This document shows, piece after piece, positions 60,201 to 64,000 of a stretch of DNA of 64,000 nucleotides (positions within the stretch are counted from its first letter, which is position 1; every line of letters begins with the position of its first letter). The stretch lies in assembly GCF_932276165.1 (NCBI RefSeq), contig NC_063984.1, positions 3,231,501 through 3,295,500 on the forward strand, in the 5' to 3' direction. Made by a program: the position numbers and the translations under genes. The DNA comes from Plutella xylostella (lineage: Eukaryota; Arthropoda; Insecta; Lepidoptera; Plutellidae). Under the pieces are notes generated by a model, which searched no databases, was not told where the DNA came from, and saw only the letters and a program-made list of their open reading frames with translations.

Positions 60201-61332
60201 AGATACATACAGTTCATTGGCATTTAGAATAAGTTTAATTATAATTGAACTTGAAAGTAAGTTGACCTAACTATGAATTTAACAGTGGCAATTTTATTGT
60301 ATTGGTGTTTTGCCTGCCATTACTGTTGTTGCTGCTATAGCAGATAGAAAAATACTGATTGTTTCTATTTATGTATAGCAAGACTAAAATGATCTTGATT
60401 AACATGTTAATACTCAAATCTAGATGTTTTCATGACCATAAGAAGATATAAATAACGTCTGCCCCAGTTTGGACTCGAACCTAATTGCACAGTACGGTAC
60501 CTTTATGTTTCTTTTTTATCTATACTACATACGAGTAGCAAAAAAGCCTGTGGTCGTTGGAATCGTTGCTAAGTATTATTATACTAACTTGGCGAGGCCA
60601 TGGGTGAGAGTACATTGCTCTTTGGTTTTTTTACTTGTTATTTCACCCTTTCAAGTACTACAAAGCTATCTTGCAGGCTCTGACTACGTTCCATCATTGA
60701 GTTATAATCTTATAATGTACTCATTCCAAAATGATTTTCTACTTATATGATAACTATTATTGACTCAACGTAAAATGCACACATAAATAGCCTGATAGGT
60801 AGGTATCTAAGTTGAAAATATGCTCGAGGAGTTTTTTTCCATATTTCTTGACCTGAGCGACTGAGCCTTTGTGAAATGGTGGTAGACCTGTGGTAGTCCA
60901 ATCTATTCCTATGAACAACCTTTGTAGCCTTATAGGTACTCACAAGTCACAAAGGACATGGGAGTTACCATCGACACAACAAACGTAAAGAAGCTACCCA
61001 ACAACTCACCAATAAGCAGCCGCTTCAGATCCTCAATGGCCGCGTTTGTTATTTTACCCTTTCAAGCTATACAAAGCTACGTTGCAGGCTTGGCCACAAA
61101 AAACCCTGATGCGCGCATGGGTTATCATCGGCACCACAAACACCAAGAACCTACACTACTCACCAATAAGCAGCCGCTTGAGATCCTCAATGGCGGCGCT
61201 GACGACCTCGGGGGTCTCCCGCAGCTCGCGGCGCGCCACCTCGCGCACCGCCTCGCGCGGCTCGTCCAACTCGATCTGCAGCAAGAAGTCCCCCAACTGC
61301 ACGGCAGGGAGGCGTTCTACGTCCGTCAGCAT
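51244..61332 (-). CDS. CRAL-TRIO domain protein C, six coding exons, 301 aa
   Basis: Paralogue of gene B on the opposite strand. Exons in transcript order: 61332-61164, 56415-56321, 55958-55805, 52970-52777, 51984-51723, 51275-51244; phases 1, 0, 1, 0, 1, all GT/AG, 302 codons ending TAA. Exons 2-5 match gene B base-for-base in length. The CRAL-TRIO-N region is about residues 32-88 (ELRETPEVV...FLRPCKFYPESAY), the lipid-binding lobe about 108-265 (GRRILVIELG, AVVIFDMDGLSM, YIFNMVFQLFKPFL, FMGSD, YGGTLTLP), and the tail is SYGYKKK. A ligand-transfer role in the cytosol is inferred from the fold. ATG 61332 lies 11 bases inside an exon opening after an acceptor at 61345-61344, so a 5' non-coding exon is expected upstream. 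Intron 1 (4.7 kb) holds an antisense LINE ORF1; intron 3 begins with a minisatellite made of its own donor site. Confidence 0.93.
51543..51622. mobile_element. Short hairpin element, GCAATGAAAAAGTTT arms
   Basis: GAGCAATGAAAAAGTTTC and GAAACTTTTTCATTGC pair across about 25 bases. Same end motif as 52657-52732 and 43415-43650. In intron 5 of gene C. Confidence 0.6.
52355..52520. mobile_element. Palindromic MITE, about 166 bp
   Basis: Ends GATATCGATTCTGAAGGC and (complement) GATGTCGATTCTGAAGGC; closely similar to 46250-46417. In intron 4 of gene C. Confidence 0.75.
52657..52732. mobile_element. Short hairpin element with ACACTCAC ends
   Basis: TACACTCACAGGCAATGAAA at the left and TTTCATTGCACGTGAGTGTA at the right. 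About 76 bp, about 45 bp from exon 4 of gene C. Confidence 0.65.
53187..53512 (+). pseudogene. RTE-type LINE reverse-transcriptase C-terminal fragment
   Basis: The frame reads RAMERAMLGVSLMDRIRNEV, then CQRTKVTDIA, followed after frame changes by RVETTNRKTQRG-like and GRPRT segments. It ends GGCTGATGATGAT after the familiar GAGCAGTGGATGATTATTGG. Degenerate (in-frame stops), 5'-truncated, antisense within intron 3 of gene C. Confidence 0.75.
53513..55448. other. Remainder of gene C intron 3
   Basis: AT-rich, no gene. A short segment near 54830-54910 (GAACGAAGCGCATCC, TCTGTCTGTTTGT) may be a decayed Helitron-like fragment. Confidence 0.35.
55449..55798 (-). repeat. 22-bp minisatellite built from the gene C exon-3 donor site
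   Basis: Minus-strand unit: GAACTGGGAAGTGAGTAG plus four variable bases, 22 bp, present in about ten regular consecutive copies (about 55595-55803). It continues leftward in a longer 120-bp higher-order pattern (55451 versus 55571). The last unit merges into gene C exon 3: the coding end GAACTGGGAA and its donor GTGAGT are themselves a unit. Five further units keep the donor perfectly; others carry changes such as GGGAACTGAGT or GGGAAATGAGT. Confidence 0.92.
56003..56076. mobile_element. Short MITE relative of 8251-8391
   Basis: GGGCCTGTTTCA at the left, TGAAACAGGCCC at the right, with ATCCAGACATTGTG inside. About 74 bp, in intron 2 of gene C. Confidence 0.6.
56500..56655 (+). repeat. Dispersed lepidopteran repeat
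   Basis: GGGTTGCCCACTTACCC, AGCACAAGCTTGCTTGTGTT, ACCCGTGCCCCAGCAGTGGG, then a GATGAT run. Longest copy in the window. From 56656 to 57671 the intron is AT-rich with nothing identified. Confidence 0.7.
57672..58883 (+). CDS. Gag-like ORF1 of a non-LTR retrotransposon, 403 aa, intact
   Basis: Uninterrupted frame from ATG 57672 to TAA 58883. The N-terminus is Pro/Ala-rich (residues about 8-25), the middle alpha-helical, and the C-terminus has CX2CX4HX4C zinc knuckles at residues 323-336 (CYKC...GH...C) and 343-356 (CGHC...GH...C), then a third Cys/His cluster (365-384). This is the ORF1 (gag-like, RNA-binding) architecture of jockey/I-group LINEs. No reverse-transcriptase ORF follows. Instead about 0.55 kb of AT-rich sequence runs to AATAAA (59436-59441) and a TTCTTA repeat tail (59445-59469). 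It lies antisense in intron 1 of CRAL-TRIO gene C. Alternatives: an ORF1-only (half-LINE) copy, or a host gene captured from a LINE. Confidence 0.8.
   Translation: MSASTPRSPPAAPAAAPPAPPATSPRRECAQILSTPEIQDYMNRIDCCLNAICAIATEGKLNTDQKIRIHNLCRKVGSETSHIAVLYQALGQNTRQAYTALDAVQDKNNLSQKLEDLKCIISETPKSHPGTSTFADILKKGPLPHIQPNHSSSVAIYPSDRNKSSEDTKSLVQKIISPNDMKLHVTGLRKTRNGGVIISTDTKEDIEKLKQSKQLTTSGLTIDEPHKRKPRVAIIGVPVKMQDSEVFNYLYHQNLADKLQDTTQESFMNSIKLSHKSGMRDAKTCNFIVEVPAMIRNVLIAQRRVFLNWSSCPVKDFTIVTRCYKCQQYGHAAKSCRETIATCGHCGERGHVQSECTKKAEPPKCATCLHFNKPCNHKTGDAECPAKLIAQKRYIASINYEDV
58884..59469 (+). repeat. 3' UTR and simple-repeat tail of the ORF1-only LINE
   Basis: AT-rich, with no reverse-transcriptase motif in any frame that I could see. 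It ends ATAAATTTATTC followed by ATTCTT repeats, a typical LINE terminus, after which the sequence changes character. Confidence 0.65.
59509..59623. mobile_element. Inverted-repeat MITE, about 115 bp
   Basis: TACCACAAAAAACTGTAAAC at the left and TTTTTGTGGTA at the right, with CACTGTTTAACAAGTGTTTA pairing to TAAACACCTGTTAAATACTG. In intron 1 of gene C. From 59624 to 60956 the intron is AT-rich; a fragment at 60630-60690 (TTTCACCCTTTCAAG, AAAGCTATCTTGCAGGC) repeats at 61046-61092. Confidence 0.65.
60957..61043 (-). repeat. Duplicate of the gene C exon-1 end plus donor and first intron bases
   Basis: The minus strand carries ATTGAGGATCTGAAGCGGCT and CTTATTG|GTGAGT, a copy of the last 34 coding bases of exon 1 and its donor, offset 154 bp into the intron. 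The following about 50 intron bases also match (ATCGACACAACAAACGTAAA versus ATCGGCACCACAAACACCAA). No acceptor precedes it and the frame from the authentic exon stops at once, so it is probably not an exon. Confidence 0.85.
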
Positions 61333-61345
61333 GTGCTTGGATACT

Positions 61346-62388
61346 GGAACAAGATGGTAATGGTATTCACTTGTGAAATAATAACCTAAACTTTCTAAAC
61401 AACGTTAAAAACCTCCGAAGAACTTACTCCCGAATTCAAAGAGCTGTTTTGCTTTTTCCACTTTAAAAAAAGATTTGTTATGATACCAATTATGGTATAC
61501 GAATTTCGACTTTTTAACTGACACAAAGAGTTGTGTTAGCTATAACTATTCCTTTGTTAAAAATTGTTGTTATTTTCCAATATTTTTAAATATGTTATAA
61601 TTATTTTGTGCATTTTTGTCGCTTACAACACATGATTAAAGACGATACTGGCAACACAGGATTAAAAAAGTAGGGATCAGAAAAAAAATATGAATGGCGG
61701 TTCGAAGTTACAATTGTTACAAATGTGCATGTGAATTACTGATAAATAAGCTTTGTTACTGTTTAAAAAGTTTAAATAAAGTGTAAGTGAGTAATTAAGG
61801 TGTCTAAATTAATAATTCAGAAGTGAAAAGACCAGCTCACCGATCGGTATGTACATATTTACGTAATAATTAGAAAAACATGTTGTGTTTCTCAGTTTAT
61901 TGTGAGTTTACTAACGATGCATGTAACGATTGCTATCTTTAGAGTACCTAAAAGCACCAAAATAACATGAGATTCTAAGTTTGGTAGAGAATAATTATGG
62001 CTTCTGTATTTACACCGGATTTTATTTTAAGTTAGAGGCCTTGTTCACGAACATGAACTAACTGATCAAAGTGGTACTTAAACTGAACTGTAAATAAACT
62101 GAACAAACGAACATGATCATCAACCAGCAATAAACTTGTCTGGATCTGCACGTGGTCCTCTTCTAAGAGTCCTACAGTAGTTAGTAGTTGCTACTTAGTA
62201 CATTTGTACGCGTGACTGAGTTTCTTTTATACCTAGTTTATTTTATAATTGTATGTGCTCTATTTAAAATTCTCATTACGTAGGTGTTTAATTAGGGAGC
62301 ATCCGAATTTTGAATTTTTTTCAACATTCATTCAGCTTCCATAGGTACCTACGTAAATTTTAGACAATCTGTCATTTTGCCCGCGATT
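61346..62388. other. Upstream region of gene C
   Basis: AT-rich; should contain the 5' non-coding exon and promoter of gene C on the minus strand, but I cannot place them. No ORF of interest. Confidence 0.35.
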
Positions 62389-62575
62389 CTGCCAATATCA
62401 TGTATTGGATAAAAAGTGTTCTGCCAATATCATGTATTGGATAAAAAAGTGCTCTGCCAATGTCATGTATTGAGTTGACATAGAAAAAAAAAGTATTCAG
62501 CCAATGTCGTGTTTTGGATTAGTTTTAAGTCATTAAAAAAATTATACAAATCCGCCATTGCCGTGTTTTAGATTA
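62389..62575. repeat. Tandem-like repeat with CCAATATCATGTATTGG palindromes
   Basis: Five copies begin at about 62389, 62421, 62454, 62498 and 62552. The first two are almost identical (CTGCCAATATCATGTATTGG then ATAAAAA), later ones increasingly diverged; spacing grows from 32 to 54 bp. Each core is an imperfect inverted repeat with CCAAT and ATTGG. Confidence 0.75.
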
Positions 62576-62740
62576 GACAAATATTACAATTATCAGTTTA
62601 AAATTAAATAAATAAACCTAATATTAATTAAATTGAAAATATACATTTTATTAATGGAGATAATTTTCTTCCTTATCCCTTCCTTATCCTTTTATACTAC
62701 GTAACTTACTTATTGACAACATGTACTGACTTATAGCAAC

Positions 62741-64000
62741 ATGTCTGATGATAGTAATTGTACTCCACCTATTACGGAAGAAAGAAGAAAAAGGAAAAGT
62801 TACGATCCACTGGAATCCCCCTTTACTAAGCGGCGTTGTAGTAGGTCACGACCATCCCGCTCGAGATCTAGGTCTCGCCACAACAGACCGCATAGGCGAC
62901 GCAGACACACCCGTTCGAGCTCCGTACATACTCCGAGTAGGCGCAGAGGAAGGAGTCGACCCCGCGCTCGTGGCTCTCACAAGCAGCACTGGGAACACAA
63001 ATACGAGGCGAGACATTCTACGAGTCCGAGTACCAAGAGCTCAGATAGTTCTCGAAGCAGTGAGTCTTTCTCCTCACATCGGTCGCGATCAAAAGCAAGA
63101 CGTTCCAGCTCAAGATATCGCAAGCGAGAGGCACGTCCAAGTCAAGGACGGTCTCATAACACCAGCATGATGGAACGATTTATTGATGCAATTAGCAACG
63201 GAAGAAACTCTTATGCTGGTGCTCATGAAGTTATACCTAAATTCGACCCTAGCCAGAGGGCACAATCTACTAAGGCTTGGATTAAGAAAGTTAAAGAGAC
63301 TGCAGCCATTTATAACTGGAGTGACAAACAGACAGTTTTTCACGCTTTACCTAAATTGGCCGGTATAGCTCGAACATGGTACGATGGACTGACTTCGGTG
63401 AACTTAACTTGGAAAGAATGGCAAAGAAAACTGTTGCAGAATTTTCCCGATGATCGTAATTATGCGGAGAGACTAACAGAAATGTTAGCGAGGAAGAGCC
63501 GCAGGGAGGAGAGCCTGGAAGAGTACTTTTACGATAAATCTCGATTAGTCAGTCACTGTAACATCAAAGGAAAAGAAGCCGTAGATTGCATAATTCATGG
63601 CATATTTGACCATAACATCAAACTAAACGCTCAAGGGGCTAATTTTAAAAGCCCGACCAAATTACTAAGATATTTACGCAGTATTACGGTAAAAATCTTC
63701 AAAGATGAAAAACATCCTAACGCTGCCGCTGCTATAAAAAGATCTATGCACACACCTCAACAAAATGATAATTCATCCAACCATAACAGACATGTACCTA
63801 ATAATCGAATCTGCTTTAATTGTGGTGGCCGTGGTCATTTTGCCCCTATTTGCAGTAAAGCACCACAGAAGTGCCTAAAATGCGGTCGGATGGGACATAT
63901 GACTTCATATTGCAGAAAAGATAGAACGACAGAAGGCGCTCGTCCAAACCAGAGTATCGATAGCAAAAATACTGACGTTCAAATACAACGTATTACTGAC
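62741..64000 (+). CDS. LTR-retrotransposon gag protein, 5' part (420 codons, open to window end)
   Basis: ATG 62741 opens a frame with no stop to base 64000. Residues about 36-135 are extremely Arg/Ser-rich. A capsid-like region follows (AWIKKVKETAAIYNW, ARTWYDGL, WKEWQRKLLQNFP, ESLEEYFYDKSRLVSHC), the pattern of Ty3/gypsy-type retrotransposon gag. Two CX2CX4HX4C zinc knuckles lie at residues 358-371 and 378-391. It should package the element's RNA into cytoplasmic particles; protease, reverse transcriptase and integrase would lie beyond the window. Frame integrity suggests a young copy. I could not identify the 5' LTR or primer-binding site upstream. The Ty3/gypsy assignment rests on the gag pattern only; another LTR clade remains possible. 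Confidence 0.85.
   Translation, partial: MSDDSNCTPPITEERRKRKSYDPLESPFTKRRCSRSRPSRSRSRSRHNRPHRRRRHTRSSSVHTPSRRRGRSRPRARGSHKQHWEHKYEARHSTSPSTKSSDSSRSSESFSSHRSRSKARRSSSRYRKREARPSQGRSHNTSMMERFIDAISNGRNSYAGAHEVIPKFDPSQRAQSTKAWIKKVKETAAIYNWSDKQTVFHALPKLAGIARTWYDGLTSVNLTWKEWQRKLLQNFPDDRNYAERLTEMLARKSRREESLEEYFYDKSRLVSHCNIKGKEAVDCIIHGIFDHNIKLNAQGANFKSPTKLLRYLRSITVKIFKDEKHPNAAAAIKRSMHTPQQNDNSSNHNRHVPNNRICFNCGGRGHFAPICSKAPQKCLKCGRMGHMTSYCRKDRTTEGARPNQSIDSKNTDVQIQRITD

Noticed and set aside
60400..60520. tRNA-like GGACTCGAACC segment
   Set aside because: No acceptor stem, A box or cloverleaf could be built around it.

Overview
The window is nuclear DNA of an insect, almost certainly a moth or butterfly. 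The genes have multiple exons with GT/AG introns and the background is AT-rich. Two insect gustatory-receptor (Gr) genes and part of a third are present, together with many dispersed repeats of types I recognise from Lepidoptera. I cannot name the species.

Layout. (1) 1-6.2 kb: a Gr cluster. One partial gene lies on the minus strand (1-521). Two complete tandem genes lie on the plus strand (1411-3322 and 4112-6216) and share intron phases and nearly identical exon lengths. LINE-type 3' tails follow both complete genes. (2) 7.4-24.5 kb: CRAL-TRIO gene A (+), with a GC-rich TATA-bearing promoter and a probable untranslated first exon near 7.45-7.63 kb. (3) 25.9-41.1 kb: a gene-free block of transposon relics, including a nest bounded by hAT-type ends (30719-38422). 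Inside the nest are an interrupted Helitron-like repeat, a piggyBac-like TTAA element, a TA-flanked terminal-inverted-repeat element and a 4.3-kb element with about 1-kb inverted arms. (4) 41.1-49.5 kb: CRAL-TRIO gene B (+). (5) 61.3-51.2 kb: CRAL-TRIO gene C (-), tail-to-tail with B; an intact LINE ORF1 without ORF2 sits antisense in its first intron. (6) 62.7-64 kb: the 5' part of an LTR-retrotransposon gag ORF that runs off the window.

The three CRAL-TRIO genes (290, 312 and 301 aa) are paralogues that probably encode cytosolic carriers of small hydrophobic ligands. B and C share six coding exons, four of identical length and all with the same phases; A has a rearranged exon structure. All three join into uninterrupted frames with consensus splice sites.

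The most unusual signal is repeated copying of exon 3' ends together with their 5' splice sites in this cluster. In gene C, intron 3 begins with a 22-bp minisatellite in which each unit is a copy of the exon-3/intron junction. In gene A, the end of exon 2 is duplicated 213 bp downstream, in frame, with an intact donor. In gene C, the end of exon 1 and its donor are duplicated within intron 1. All coordinates and similarity statements come from reading the sequence by eye; no database search or folding program was run.
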